From Zychaea mexicana (Eukaryota > Mucoromycota > Mucoromycetes > Mucorales > Lichtheimiaceae), in contig NW_026516756.1 in NCBI RefSeq assembly GCF_025766255.1, positions 116,392 through 180,391 on the forward strand: DNA of 64,000 bases, written 5' to 3'. The position numbers and the translations under genes are program-made. Every line of letters starts with the position of its first letter. Position 1 is the first letter of the stretch. Under the pieces are notes generated by a model, which did no database searches, was not told where the DNA came from, and saw nothing but the letters and a program-made list of their open reading frames with translations. Of this stretch, positions 1 through 12,768 are shown piece after piece.

Positions 1-3000
1 TGACGATAGTCTTTCCACTGAATGGGATACGCTGTAAACAACGATCAGTGACAGCCATGATCTCCTTGAACAGTCGGTCAACTGCCTCGAAAGCAAATTT
101 ATGACACATTGGTGCTTCATCCCAGATGATAAGTTGTGCTTGTCGAAGTATTCGGGCTTGAGGACTTTGAACTCGAATAGAACAGACAGTGTCACTATCA
201 AGATCTAGAGGAAGCCCGAAACGACTATGTACTGTACGACCGCCTCGTAGTAGAGTTGCAGCAATACCGGAAGAAGCAACGGGTATGGCAATTCTATCCT
301 CAGCTCGAACGTTTGCTAACAATGCGTTATAGACAAACGTTTTTCCTGTGCCACCTGGTCCATCAAGGAAAAAAACTCGACCGCGCTCTGGTACTGCTAC
401 AGAAGGATTTTGGCTATCTTGAAATGCTTGGATAATTTGATCGTAGGCATGTACTGGATTCAAGCTGTACTTGGCGACGATGATGCTCAAGGAAGTCGGC
501 AGCAATTACATTGATATACCTAATCCACAGCTCAGCAGGCGAAACAATATCACAGAATGCAAGGATAACGGCGAATAGGTCACGAAGCCTTGATGCTGAT
601 ATAGTAACTTCAGCAGCCTCAGCAAAGCATCTGTCCCACTCATCGTCATCTTGTAGTAAGCCACGGGCTTGCACTGCAGCTTTGAAAGTAGGGTATTGTG
701 TTCCTTCAAAGGTACATATGTCTTCAAAACTGGTAGCACCGCGAACATGCAACAACAATAGTCACAAGCTATACTTTTCTAAGTCCTGTGGCTGTACAAA
801 GTACATGTAGGATACTGGGGCAATACCACGATTGTGCGCTCTCCCACAACGATACCACCTGCATTGTCTGTTATGTATATATGCTGAATATATGTCGACA
901 TAAAGGCACTGGCGAGTATCAAGATCACGTCGGTTTAAAGCAAACCAATCTGTCAATGTAGAACTTCTGTTGCGTGCCAAACGTTGCAGATCTCTAACAT
1001 TTGCGTCTGCATCAAGGTACACTGGCTCCTCTGAAGGCAAATGGATATCCAAGTGCTTGACAGCAGGGAAGGGATCTTGCATATCCTTATTATAGATACG
1101 CCAGCAACTCTCTGCTGCAGAAACATAGCGAACATTGAGGTAAGCTTGGATCTCGTCGTGGACCTCTGGAGCGGATTGTGCAGATTGTGCGGCTTGTGTT
1201 GTAGTGTTTTGAGTGCCTATAGCGACTTGAGTGCGGTCGGAACCTTTGTAAACGTATTTATATAAATACTTTACAGCCTTGTTGCTTGCGCATATTTCGA
1301 CGTTTATATGGCCGTTGTACTTAGTGGTGAGGTAGAGATTATATGGAACAACCCACTGATTGTGGACTTGGTAAGTTGTACCATTGATTGTTTTTTCGAT
1401 CGTGCGATCTGGCATGTTTCTGCGACGATAGGTCAAGTTGCCGTTTTCATCGAAGCGAGTTTCATTGGCGAAAGGATTTGGGTATCTTTTTAAGCATGAG
1501 CCATTAGTCATGCATCGAGCACGCGAATTAAGTTGAGGACCGCAGGGTGTGTGAATCATGTTGCGGGTAACTGTGGCATATGCCTGTGGATAACGGTGTG
1601 GATCTGGGATTACAGCCGAAACAATATCATCGACGTCTCCAACAGTGCATTTTTTCGAATCTTCATGCAATATCAAAATAATGTGTGCATAGGGAAGGCC
1701 GCGTTTTTGGAATTCAACAACTTGAACCCACACAAGAACATTTCCGAGAACATGTCGATCTTTGAGATCTGCCATAATGACTTTAAGCTTTTCTGAAAAA
1801 ACACGGGCAACCAAATCAGGGCGATCAGATGGCTGCTGACCATTAGGAGCCAGAGCTTCCCTGATTTCAGGCCACTTAGGATTACATGTTACAGTAATGA
1901 AAAGGTCCAGTTCTCCGAAATGGTGGACAATAGCCATTGCATCCTGATAAAGTTGTTGCATATACCTTTTTTCCATGAAAATATCGAATAAGCAATCTGC
2001 GATGTTTACTGACTTCACACTCAATCGCTCTAGATCCTACATAAACCCCTACTGAACTTATGCTGTTTAATACTAATAACCTACCGTGGGCTGCTAGTGT
2101 GAGAAGAAGGAAGAATAACATGGCGTCCTAAGTTCTGGGCTGGTTCGGTATTATCATCTCCCACATCTTGCTGAAGTGCATCAGCCATTCCGTTGTACAG
2201 CTCAACGCGCAATTGTCTCTGGCTAGTTCGATAATAGTGCATACGTCGATGCTCAATCTTCGCATACATATTGACGATGAACTGATGCCAGAGCCGCTTA
2301 AATGCAATAGAGATGCATTGCGTTCTTGGATTCGATGGGCATAAAATTGACGAATGGAAACAGTTCCTTGACGACCATGGCGTTGCTCACCTAGCTCAGC
2401 TGGCACATGCTGACGACCATGAAGGGAGATTCCTTCACTCCATCCAGTCTCCCCATTCAGAAACATTAAAACATAATGAAGAGGGTCGTATAGATTGTTC
2501 GTCTCATTTATGCTCTCCATTCTGCCATCATCACAGAACAAAACAACATCGCGATATGCAGGTTTTTCGCCTGGATTGTCAACAATAAGAACAGCAATTT
2601 CATTAGCAGTAGGGGCTGTATATTGTCTACCACGGCGTTGATCCCCCGAGATACGAATATTCAGGTTTACAGCAGGCGTCTCATATAGACGTTCAGCTGC
2701 TGTACGAAACGTTTGTGCATGGCGATTGTGTTGATGAAGCATTGCATGCAGAGTAACCAACAAAGTGCGATCCAAGCTTGCTTCTGTAATGTTAGGATGA
2801 GATTAGAAACACGCTAAATACCCTAAATACTACAGTGTATATATTATCCACCACCCAACCTAGAAAAATTGATTGTCTGATAGCTGCTTGCTCTTGAGGA
2901 TCGTATATGTAAATCTGAGCAAAGCGGGGAGGATGGCCATTTTGTGGCATAATTGGTGCAATTCTGTGGTACACAGAACCTTGGATTCGAAAACAGTAAG

Positions 3001-3585
3001 CACCTCCTCTGGAGTTCGTATACTGCTGGTCAATATGATCCACACCAAGAGAAGCAAAAGCAAAAGCACTGTTGTAAAGCCGGATTTGCTTGCGAAATCT
3101 CAATGATTCACCATTTGTTCCAGTAAGCAATGAATAAAGAGGTTCAGGCAGACGTGAAGTTAGTTGTAGATCAACAGCCCCATATCCACAACAAATGCTG
3201 TAAGAGTACGTGCCATCTTCATATCTGCGATGCGCTTCCCAAGGCCACATGTGGGCACCACAAGAGTAGCATCGAGCACTCATTGCCAGCAAGACATGGC
3301 GATGGATATGGTCTGAAGTAGGATCAGCAACCACGTTTTCTCCAGCAGTCAAGTTTTCTTCAAACTGGCTTTGAAAGCCAAGAGGAATGCGATTACGTCT
3401 AGTAGGTCTTCCTGCCCCACGACTACGGGAAGTGCCGAGATTAATACGACCAACCAAACTTCCATCAGCATGTACCTGAATACCAAGCAGTCAGTTTCAG
3501 TCGAATCCCAATTCTTAAATGTAGCAGCAGAAAAACTCACAATGGCTTCGGAAGTAGTATTATTTTGTTGATGATTTTGGCTCAT
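1..3585 (-). pseudogene. Helitron 1 Rep/helicase gene, decayed, 3' end outside window
   Basis: This is a rolling-circle transposon replicase-helicase. The start is the ATG at 3585. Three GT-AG introns restore the frame: 3476-3540, 2784-2859 and 1966-2084. Motifs in order are an N-terminal Cys cluster (CYSCGAHMWPW), the Rep block with FITVTCNPKWPE, the FQKRGLP motif, and the paired tyrosines of KYLYKYVYKG. A PIF1-type helicase follows with Walker A GPGGTGKT near 345 and Walker B LIIWDEAPM near 130. The gene runs off the left edge. Lesions seen are a frameshift near 2305, a TGA at 762-764 where relatives read Arg, and a frameshift with loss of about 80 residues near 480 compared with the second Helitron at 46-51 kb. 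The first His of the HUH motif is Tyr here (PYAHI). It is certainly a Helitron and certainly inactive as it stands. Confidence 0.9.
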
Positions 3586-4680
3586 TTGGAAGTATAATCA
3601 ACAGAACGACTATGTATACAAAGAAGTTTTTTTTTCTGCAGAAATGTGTAGCAATAGGAGCTCGTAGCAAGCAAAAGAGAAAAAAGGAGCGGCAGTTGAA
3701 AAACCAAGGGTGAATCCATATAAGGAAGGTAATTTTTGTGGATTGTCTATTATATTATAGAAATTTTGAATTCTAATAAGCTGAAGCAAACATTCTTTTT
3801 TCAGAATGATAGTAAATCTGTAGAGATGTATTATTTTCATCATTCCCTCAGTTTCTACATTATATAACGGGGTTTGAAAATAGTGTGGCTGAATTCTGTA
3901 ACGTCGATTTGTATATATGCATTTCAAACCCAGTTACTCTATATAATAATACTATATATATAGTAAAATACCTAATGACTATGCTTATATCAGGGTAGAT
4001 CCTAAGTATTTCTCAACAATGAATACGTTCTAAAGAAACATTAAGAAAGCAACCATCATGTTTGTTGTTATTACCGCGTTACATAGAGTAAAACAAAGAA
4101 ATAGCACTTTTCATTCATTTTCACCCCTCCATTTAAAACTGTTACCTTTTGAATTAGGTCAAGTTGCTGGCATTTTCATATAGATCTGCAATTAGGAACG
4201 GTTTCTTTGTTGCTTTAGAGAATGCTCACAGATGAGCTGAAAAAAAAATGTTTTTATAAAGGAATATAAGGCACTTGGTAAAATTCTCTTCCCCTCAAAT
4301 GCCCCTCTGCTGCCTAGTACAGTGTCTCTGGCGGCTGACCTTAAAATTCAAAAAAATTGAGGGGGGAGCTACCAACTCTTATTTTTGTGCCAGAATAAGG
4401 GAATTAGACCTTTACAATCAACACCTTACTAGTCATATATTTTTTGATGAAATACAAAAAATAGTAGACGCTTGATATAAAATCAATTAATATAATTAAA
4501 TTGCTGTTTACAGCAAATTTAATTGTTAATAATTGAATTTCATATATACTAACTTCCAGATACTCAAGGCTAAGTCTACAACTCCTAGGTTGACACAGAT
4601 CGCCTCCGACTAATTTATGTGGCTCCCAAGAATCTGGGTGACCCTTAGTATGATCCTACTGCAGCTCGTGCTACCGAACG

Positions 4681-4748
4681 CCGCTATCTCGATGCTGCTA
4701 GACAGATTGCTTTGCCGCTATCTCGATGCTGCTAGACAGATTGCTTTG
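4681..4748. repeat. 34-bp perfect tandem duplication
   Basis: Two identical adjacent 34-bp units, 4681-4714 and 4715-4748, begin CCGCTATCTCGATG. The plus-strand frame before the duplication reads ATERRYLDAARQIAL. The extra 34 bp shifts that frame, so the duplication would break any original reading. Confidence 0.9.
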
Positions 4749-5196
4749 TTATGAGGATGACTGACATTTTGAGGAGGGGATATTATCATAGTAAAAATGA
4801 ACGGCCTTTAATTATTCCGTTTTGGTGACGCAACACTTTTGCCAGGAGGACTAATCGACTTAGCACTATCTAATTTACTAATAGAACTTTTTTAATTATC
4901 ACCAGAATTTTAATTATCAGAAAGATAAAAAAAGATAACATTCTGTGTACAAATTAAAAAAAATACCTGATATATTTTTTACCAGAAAACAAAAATATTT
5001 TTTGAATTTTTTAATATACTATTTACAAAAGCCACTATTAGTTTAAATAATGATATTGTTATTATAGTATATTTTTATCATTTATCTCGGAATAAATAGC
5101 TGCCACTATATTCGTTTCATATAAAGTATACCATACTCTACAAGTGATAGTCTACCTAGTTGATTGCGCATTCATTTTAAGAGTTGTTCCAAATTA

Positions 5197-5246
5197 AGTT
5201 CCTAATGCTATAGGCGGTAAAGTAAGCAAGCATAGCATTAGGAACT
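5197..5246. repeat. 15-bp perfect inverted repeat (hairpin)
   Basis: The arms are 5197-5211 (AGTTCCTAATGCTAT) and 5232-5246, its exact reverse complement, separated by 20 bases. It could be a small foldback or a residual element end. No gene uses it as an obvious terminator. Confidence 0.75.
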
Positions 5247-5589
5247 CCTTTATATATGCACTGTAATAATTGCTATATGATAGTAAGGACATTGTTTAGT
5301 GAATGGGCTATTTCGAAATCTTATATAATGTTGAATTACCATAACTAACAATTTTCCGCCTTATTTGCTCTAATGATATAAAAATTATCACTATGAATTT
5401 ATCCTAAATATACAATATATTGAACCTTATTTATATAGCTTTACAATTGCAACTAATCATTAAATATAGATTTATATTACTAGTATTAATTTTGAAATTA
5501 TTTATTAATTAAATATAATTAATAAAACATTTAATTTAATATTTAAAATCTCATATTATTTTTTATAAAATATTTTATAATCAAATCTT

Positions 5590-7146
5590 TTTTGTTAAAG
5601 TCTTTTTCATTAACCCAGGAGTTTTAAGATTCATCATAATCCTTCCACTTTACTAAAAATATGTAATCATTTAATTTATATTCTAATATGTTTTCTGTTT
5701 CATAAAAGTTGTTATTTTTATTTATATCCCTAATTAAATTTATATTTATTTTTCTAGCACTTTTTCCTTTTTTTACTCTTTTTCTTATTTATATTTTTAT
5801 ATGTGGGAAAATCAATTTCTTCTATTTCATTATTATAATTATTGCTATCAATTATATTTTTAGTATTTTCTAAATTTTCATTATCTATTATCATTTCATT
5901 ATTATTTATATCTAAATCATCAAATTTTTTTTGTATTTCTGACATATATTTTATTTTATCTAATTGTTTTATTTCATTATTTAATACTATATTAATTAAT
6001 TTATTATCTGTAGGAAACTCAAAATTGTTTTCTATCCATAACTTATGATGATCTTGTGTTATAATATTAAATGTTTCTGTAAATATTTTTATATTTTTTA
6101 AAAGAAAATACTACTTTCATTTGTAAATTAGCATATTTATAATCATCTGTTTTTAAAGTAGAACTATTATTTGAAAATCTTTTAAATGTATTTCCTAATT
6201 CACAAAATTGATTTTCTATACTTGACCTAAAAGAACCAAATACATCATTATAATGCTTTTCATATTTATTTAAATTTTCATTAGGCTCTTTCCTAATTGG
6301 ATAAAAGAAATTATAATCATTTAATTCTATATTTTTATTTTTACATAATTTTTCAAATTGATTTATAAATAATGTATAACCGCCATCAATAGCAATAACA
6401 TCCCTTTTATTAATTTTATTATAGATTTTCATATTTAGAAACATACCTCCATCACTACTCATACCACATAATTCACTATCTGAAACTGTAATAAGCATAT
6501 TATTTATATCTGATAATACCTATGTCCTTAATCCAGCTGTTTATAATTTATATGACTATCTTTTTTGACTTGAAATATCAGGTTTACTATAATCAATTGT
6601 ACTATTGTGACTATCCAATAATAATGTTATATTCTTAAAATTTTTAGGGTTTTTTAATAAAGCTGAATATACTCTTATTTTAATATTACTAAACATATTT
6701 TATAAGCATAAATTGATATATTTATTTAAATGATCATAATTTTCAATCTAAAAATTTTCTATAAAAAGCATAATAACTTGCATAGGGAATATTTTGTTTT
6801 ATATCTTTACTAGTAATTCCTAATATAAGATAATAAATTAAATATAATCCTTTTTCAATTTCAAAATAAGGGGAAGGGTACTCTTTATTGGTATATAATT
6901 TAGTTAAGAAGAAAAATACAGATATATATGCTAACTTATTTAAATTTCTTTTTTTATAATATTAATTTCTTTTATATTTTTTAACTCAGTTCTATGTTTA
7001 TAATTATTTAATTTTTTTTTCCAATTATCATTTAAAAAGTTCCACTCATTCAATATAATTTTATCAACCTCATGCTGTAATAGTTCTTGATATTCTTGTT
7101 TTTCATTTTTATTTAAAATAGTATTACTGTATTCTTCAAATAACAT
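5590..7146 (-). pseudogene. AT-rich DDE transposase with C-terminal chromodomain, decayed
   Basis: Extremely AT-rich minus-strand coding remnants read in order from about 7146 down. They run from a Lys/Asn-rich N-terminal part to a DDE-type nuclease core (LLLDSHNSTIDYSKPD, then SDINNMLITVSDS, then VIAIDGGYTLFINQF and SIENQFCELGNTFKRF). An acidic linker near 5760-5945 leads to a chromodomain near 5600-5680 (YIFLVKWKDYDES, NSWVNEKDF). The order DDE core - linker - chromodomain is repeated in the fragment at 63.1-63.7 kb. In-frame stops interrupt the core (for example near 6525-6560) and the chromodomain. The core resembles the DDE_Tnp_4/Harbinger-like group, but I would not fix the superfamily. 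No terminal repeats were recognised. Confidence 0.6.
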
Positions 7147-8408
7147 CAGTGCATATTTTAATATATATATTAATTTAATTTTCTTTATAAATAGTATGCA
7201 AGATTATGTAATCTTATATTTATAATTTCTTTAAAAATATTATGATATTTATTATTTAAAAAAATTTTATTGTCTAAATTTAAAATTTTAAACTCTAAAT
7301 TGATCATAAAAAAAATATTTAAAAATATTTAATTTCTATTTATATTAATCTATATATTATATCTAATTTATTAATTTTTTTATATTTAGTAATTATAAAT
7401 TGATTCCGAATATATCATATATATATAATATAAAAATTCAATTTTTATTTCTGATTTATACATAATCAAATTAAAAAGTTTAAAATTTATCAAATGTAAC
7501 TTTTATTTCTAACAAAATAGATTTTCATTTTTGTAATATTTTATAAAATCAAATTAAAATAAACAAAATTTATTATATTTGAAATAGTAGATATAATAAT
7601 TACAAATAATGTTATATATCTGTATTTATAATGTAATATATCAAAAGTTCTATTTATTTTATAAAATACCTCTTCCATTTCAAACAAAATAATGTAAATG
7701 TTTTATTTTATTGACTTTATTATATTTATGTAACTTTTAAAAAAAACATGTATAATCTAAACTTTGTTATTATTAATATAGCAATAAAATTAACTTTCTG
7801 AAACAATTAGATTATAAACCAGCAGTGTTTTCTAAAAAAATAAAACATGAACTTATAATAAAGTTTGCTTTAGTAAATTTTATGTTAATAAATAATCATA
7901 TTTTTTTCAGCCAAAATCGACAGTCACATAGTAGAATTCCTTGTTGCTATGCTTGAAATAAAACAATATATTACTATGTACTATTTTCACCTAAAACTTA
8001 CATAATTACAACTTCATTTATTCCTATAGTAACTTAATTTAAAGCTACATTTGATTATCTAGTGTAAGTTATGCTTATGTTGATTATGATAAAATCTTTG
8101 TAACTGCGATTTGTCCTCCAGACAGCAAATAATTACAACAGAATTCCGCCGCACTAAAATACGTTGACAACATACAATGAATACACAAACAATGAGTAGA
8201 AGGTGGCATTTAACAGCATCAAAATTATATTATATGGTAAGCACTGAGGTATTTCATTAGAGAAAAAGATTATAAATAGCGGCACGATCACAAGCAATAA
8301 AAAGTATCTTTTAACAAACCTCTATGTTCTAACTACCTTTTGTTCTTATTCTTTCTTATTGGCTACAGAACCACCTATTAAAAAGCGACTCTATACAGTC
8401 ATTTTTAC
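7147..8408. other. AT-rich stretch without genes
   Basis: About 1.2 kb of A/T-dominated sequence with frequent stops in all frames. I recognise no gene, element end or RNA. GC content rises near 7900, approaching the tRNA. Confidence 0.6.
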
Positions 8409-8416
8409 AAAAAAAA
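8409..8416 (-). terminator. Pol III terminator of tRNA-Val
   Basis: A run of eight A on the plus strand, i.e. T8 in the transcribed sense, lies 22 bases beyond the 3' end of the tRNA. This is the usual RNA polymerase III stop. Confidence 0.8.
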
Positions 8417-8438
8417 CATTTTGATAATACAATGAGTG

Positions 8439-8512
8439 TGATTTCTGGCGGACTCGAACCGCCGACCGTCTGTGTGTTAGACAGACGTGATAACCAACTA
8501 CACCAAGAAATC
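8439..8512 (-). tRNA. tRNA-Val (anticodon AAC)
   Basis: A complete 74-nt cloverleaf on the minus strand. The acceptor stem GATTTCT pairs with AGAAATC, and the discriminator base is A. The D arm is GTG/CAC with loop TAGTTGGTTAT. The anticodon stem TCTGT/ACAGA carries loop CTAACAC, so the anticodon is AAC (Val, after A34 to inosine). The variable loop is CGGTC and the T arm GGCGG-TTCGAGT-CCGCC is perfect. No intron and no encoded CCA, as in eukaryotes. An intragenic B box (GGTTCGAGTCC) is present. This is the only gene in the window I would assign to the host. Confidence 0.97.
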
Positions 8513-10280
8513 AGAGACATCTTAACACGAAGTGTGTGGGGTGTTTCGGCCTCATTAATTTCCGACGAACGAATTCTGGCTAATCATAGGCGATTTCGGT
8601 GGCGGATCTTTCTGCCGGCGATGGTCATCCAATGCACAGGTTCCCCCCCAACTCCCCACAATTCTTCTCGCACCCCCCTTCCGGGGATTATCATACTTCT
8701 TTTTCCCTTTCTATCAGTTCCCTTTATTTTTCTTATTTCCCTTAGCTCTTTTTTTTGGTAAATAATTCTATCATTTCCTCTCGCATTATTTTACGTTTCT
8801 TCAACTCTAAATCGTGCCGGCCATAGGCGCCGAGTATTATTTCTTCTTTATGCTTCTTTTAATGGGACCCATCCCTTATATTTCTATCTGTCCTTATTTT
8901 CCGTATTATACTCTCTCACATACTCATGCTACCTGCCCTGCGCAGTTTATATTATTCTCCGTTGTCCTTTTCCCTCGTTACCCTCACCTTGTTACCATGA
9001 CCCTGTAATTTCATGGCCCCTCTTATTTTCCGTCGTACTCCCTCTCTTATGTTTCCATCCGTCATATAGACATTGCTATATCCATTTCCCTATTTTTCCG
9101 TCTTCTACTCCGTCCAAACTACCCGATAGAGATCGTTGTCCTCTGTGCCTGGCGTTGTTCTCGGCCAAGCGCGCCCAGTTGACAAGGTGTATAAAAGGGG
9201 ATTAACCTTATGATAAAATAAAGATCAAGCGTTTTCAGATATATATTCATGGATTGACAATTGACACCGGAAGTGGAACTTGCTGTTATTGTAATCGTGT
9301 ATCTGTGTATTTGTATTTCGCGTTCATCATACCCCTGATTCCTTTTTATTTTCTGGATTCTGTCTATTTGTATTTTACTGCATATCAACCCTATTCTTCT
9401 GAACCCTTTCTACCTTTTCCCCTTTTTATATACTACCTTTTGTCCTTTTCCAAACACCACACGTATCAATCTGACACATTGTATGCAAGGTTCTTGCACC
9501 ATATCCCCTTGGCAGACAGAAATCAAAGGCATGTGACTTTTCGAAGATGGATGGATCCTCGAGTGGGGCAAGAAATGACCATCCGCATATCTGACTACCG
9601 TTTTCCTATATTTTTTCACATACTTCTTTCCCCATGCTTAATTCCCCTTATTACCCAAAGATATCTCCCTATCCATTAATCCCCCACAAAACTCCCTTTA
9701 TTAATATTTTTATTATTATTATGTTATGTTAGAGCTATTATTGATATTCCCCATTAATATTCGATTATACTGTTAGCTAATGAGCAATATAATAATCAAT
9801 CTAGTTTAAGGGGTTCCCAACGTAGTACAAACCTCAAATTCAGGTCACACATAGCAGTGCCTCCTGGCTATTAACTGCAAAAAACAGGTTCTTTTAATTG
9901 TGTTTAGTTCATGAAAAATCGCAGTTTTAAAAAGGGATATACAGTATGTTTATTAAAATAAAACAAATGATGATTATTTTCTTTTATGAGTATACTGATT
10001 TAAAATTGCAATTACTCTACTAATATTAGCCTTAGAAACATGCAATTTACAATTCTGAAACTCTTAGAGGATTGCACGTCGAATGGTAGACTTTGTTCAT
10101 TTTTATAAAAGCTTTGTGTAACGCTATCATCATCTAAAGTTGACTGATACTCTAAAGTTTTATATCTCTTTATATAATAATGCTAAAGTTATAAAACAGA
10201 TACTAGTATGTAGCTGGTAATTAGGGCAATCTGGTGATACAAATTTTTTTATCTTATAGTGGACATCTTAGGCAAAGTAG
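8513..10280. other. Pyrimidine-rich stretch without supported genes
   Basis: The plus strand is C/T-rich from about 8640 to 9660, so apparent open frames are low-complexity and show no family features. A TATAAAAGG sequence lies near 9191 without a convincing gene after it. From 9680 the sequence turns AT-rich up to the inverted repeat of the element at 10284. Confidence 0.55.
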
Positions 10281-10310
10281 ATATGGTGGGAGTCAGCTTG
10301 AAGGGAGTTT
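10281..10310. repeat. Left terminal inverted repeat of DDE element
   Basis: Thirty bases, beginning ATATGGTGGGAGTCAGC, are the exact reverse complement of 12742-12771. The TA at 10282-10283 is probably the target copy. Confidence 0.95.
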
Positions 10311-12768
10311 TTTTGCAAAAATTATTTCAAATTCAAATACCGCTAGGGTAGTACAAAAAATTTATTCAGGAAAATCAGAGAAGTCAAGGGTTGGAGGTAA
10401 GGTGCAATGGCTTTTCTATTTTTTGGCAGCCCACTCAGTATGCTTAAAATCGAGATCCCTGCTGTAAATTTCAATGAATCTCTAGGCACGCTTTTCATAA
10501 TGAATTATGTGTTGTATAGGGATTCGTTGAGGAAGCTGGTGGACACTTTCTTGAAGGGATTTGAAGGAATACCCACATTCTTGTCTAGTAATTCTCTTCA
10601 TCTCTGCCCACACTCTTTCAATCTAGTTACACTCACAATGAAACTTTGGATATTTCTCAAAGATCATGTGGTGTTTAAAGCAGATCTCCTCCAAAAGGGA
10701 CTTTTGTGCTTGGAAGTCTGGTTGACTTGACATAAGGTGCACTGCACAGTAATTACCAGAGTTTTCACCTTGACAATAGCGAATCAAACCTTCAGCTGGC
10801 CGAAGCCCTCTCTCCTTAATGACTGTGCTTACCCCACAGGGAACACCAGCATCATCAACTATACACTGAACGACCCATTGATCATTAGGTACGATATAGC
10901 CACCGTTACGGGAAACGATTTGCTTTCCTACTGGACCTATATTCATTCTATAGGCATTGAGAGCATCATCCGGCATCGCAGAGTGATTAGAGTTTTAGTC
11001 AAAGCAGAAGACGCCAATGCAGTCACCGTGAAGCACTTTAAATTTCTCGATGGCTGATTCAAGCTGCTTCGCCATATGCTCTTTTTTCCAGTACCTGTCT
11101 TTTTGGGCACCAGGAATAATTGTTTCGCAACAAAATAAGCCGTGGCACGAGCATCTAAACGCGCTGAGCATTATTGCTTGACCTTGACCTTTCTTACGAA
11201 TGATGCTTTCGTCTGTTGTAAGATACAAATTGCGTTTGCTGTCGTTTGAGTAGACGTACGTCTCGTCGTGAGTAACAAGGGCTTTTCTGCGGTCCTATAT
11301 AATTCATAATAAAGCATTCGTTGTAAGAGCATTTATAAATTGTTTCCCTATCAAATGTACCTAAATTTGCATCGCCAGTGCCTCTGGCTCGTCGTCATTA
11401 TCATAGGAAAGCATGAGCTTACGATGCTCAAGCATTCTTTTCGACCACTCCTTCCGATATTCAATAACGTCTTGACGTTCGTGACTGTCAATATAAACGC
11501 CTTGTGCTTGACTATCACGCAGCATTAGTCCCCCTTTCTTCGGATATTGTCTGATAGTGGATTCTGAAATCATGGTTTGAAGGCAGTGCTCAGGGTTGCA
11601 TTCGTCAACAACAAGCTTTTCTTAAATGAACTCCTGGAGTCCGCGGACCATTCTCTCCTCAGGCTTGAGAGAGCGAATGAACTCTAAGCACTTCGATTTT
11701 AGGTGCTCATCAGTAAGCATACATGCTGTCTTAATGTATGCACCTCGTTTCGACGGAACAAGCGACTTATTGACGAGGTACTCGTTGGCCCATTCGCGAA
11801 TTCGTTGAGCAAAGCGTTTACCGCGTTTCCAAGTTCCTTCACTCAGTTGCAAAGACGCATCAACCTTGCCAGTGCCATTTAACACCTTCGTGAAGAAATC
11901 GTACAGAGTGCCAAAACAGGCTCTTTACAGCTGGTCGACGTTAGGCGTTCTCTTGTATAGATCGGCGTCCTTTTGTAAAGCTAAAGCAGCCTCCTCCATG
12001 GTAAAGCGCTCTTACTGATTTTTCGCTTCCTTAGCTCTTTTCAGTTCGATTTTCTGAAATCCAAAAGCTTCTTCGATGCGCTGACAGCCTGCTGCCTTTT
12101 CTCGCTCCTTTCATTCTTTACTCGCAATAGTACGTAGATCATTCTTATGATAGATGGTCCCACGCCCTTTTTTATCAGCACCTTCGCTCCAGACAAGGAA
12201 ACCACTAGATACCTGATTGGTGACTCTGACGAGTTCTTTTTCGGTGAAGTCAAAATAGTCTTCACCAATGATTTCTTCGTCGCTGATATCTTCATCGCTG
12301 GCGTGGGCTACTTCGTCAGAGGCAGACGTAGGCTGCTCCTCATGCGTTTTAATGCGTTCTTCTGTTTCGCGCTGTAACTTCGCTTTTTTGCCGTTGTAGT
12401 AGTTGGCTTTTCCCTTGAGGGATCTTTTGCTTGGTTTAGGCATGTTGAGTTGCAATAGAGTTGTAAAGGGAAGTAATGGCTCGATAGTAAATGGAAGAAG
12501 TGCTAATTGCATTAGTTCAAAGCGAAATGGTGTAGACTTTGAATGCAAAAAACGATTGTGTCCCAGACAAATAGGGCCAAATACGGAAACTTTGAGGTGT
12601 TATTGCGCAGCGACAAATGGCTCAATCAAAATAAAATTTAGCATACCGTGTTCCTCTCATCGAAAGCTGTCGATTGCGCTATATTTCGTGGCTTTTGCAG
12701 GTGATGGGAAATTTCTATAAAGGCTGAAAATTGGGTCTCAGAAACTCCCTTCAAGCTGACTCCCACCA
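10284..12768 (-). mobile_element. DNA transposon with TA target duplication
   Basis: A 2485-bp element bounded by TGGTGGGAG...CTCCCACCA ends and flanked by TA on both sides (10282-10283 and 12769-12770). It carries one minus-strand transposase gene filling most of the interior. TA duplication and a DDE gene fit the Tc1/mariner/IS630 group in the wide sense, but the protein belongs to a fungus-rich branch that I cannot name securely. Confidence 0.85.
10430..12443 (-). pseudogene. DDE transposase of the 10.3-12.8 kb element, multiply broken
   Basis: The likely start is the ATG at 12443 (MPKPSKRSLKGK, basic). An acidic linker and a region with GRGTIYHKNDLR follow. The catalytic core has VTHDETYVYSND (first Asp), CFD-x-NSNHS (second Asp, followed by TAA where relatives have Gln) and a C-terminal block IERVWAEMKRITRQ (Glu) preceded by a stop replacing the usual aromatic residue. 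QPDFQAQKSLLEE and YPKFHCECN are typical of this fungal family. The frame changes near 12120 and near 12060, and there are further stops near 11930, 11620, 11350 and 10460. Some breaks could be introns; most look like decay. The protein cannot be made as it stands. Confidence 0.75.

Larger units (their letters stand above)
3586..5580. other. Gene-free AT-rich stretch
   Basis: I see no supported gene here. Short open frames are antisense or random. At about 4560-4860 there is a more GC-rich patch that reads like a scrap of old coding sequence and contains the 34-bp tandem duplication listed separately. A 15-bp inverted repeat lies at 5197-5246. The rest is low-complexity A/T. Confidence 0.6.

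Noticed and set aside
8432..8761. 109-codon plus-strand open frame starting just before the tRNA
   Set aside because: Its first third is the complement of the tRNA-Val gene and the rest is pyrimidine-rich low complexity; no protein features.
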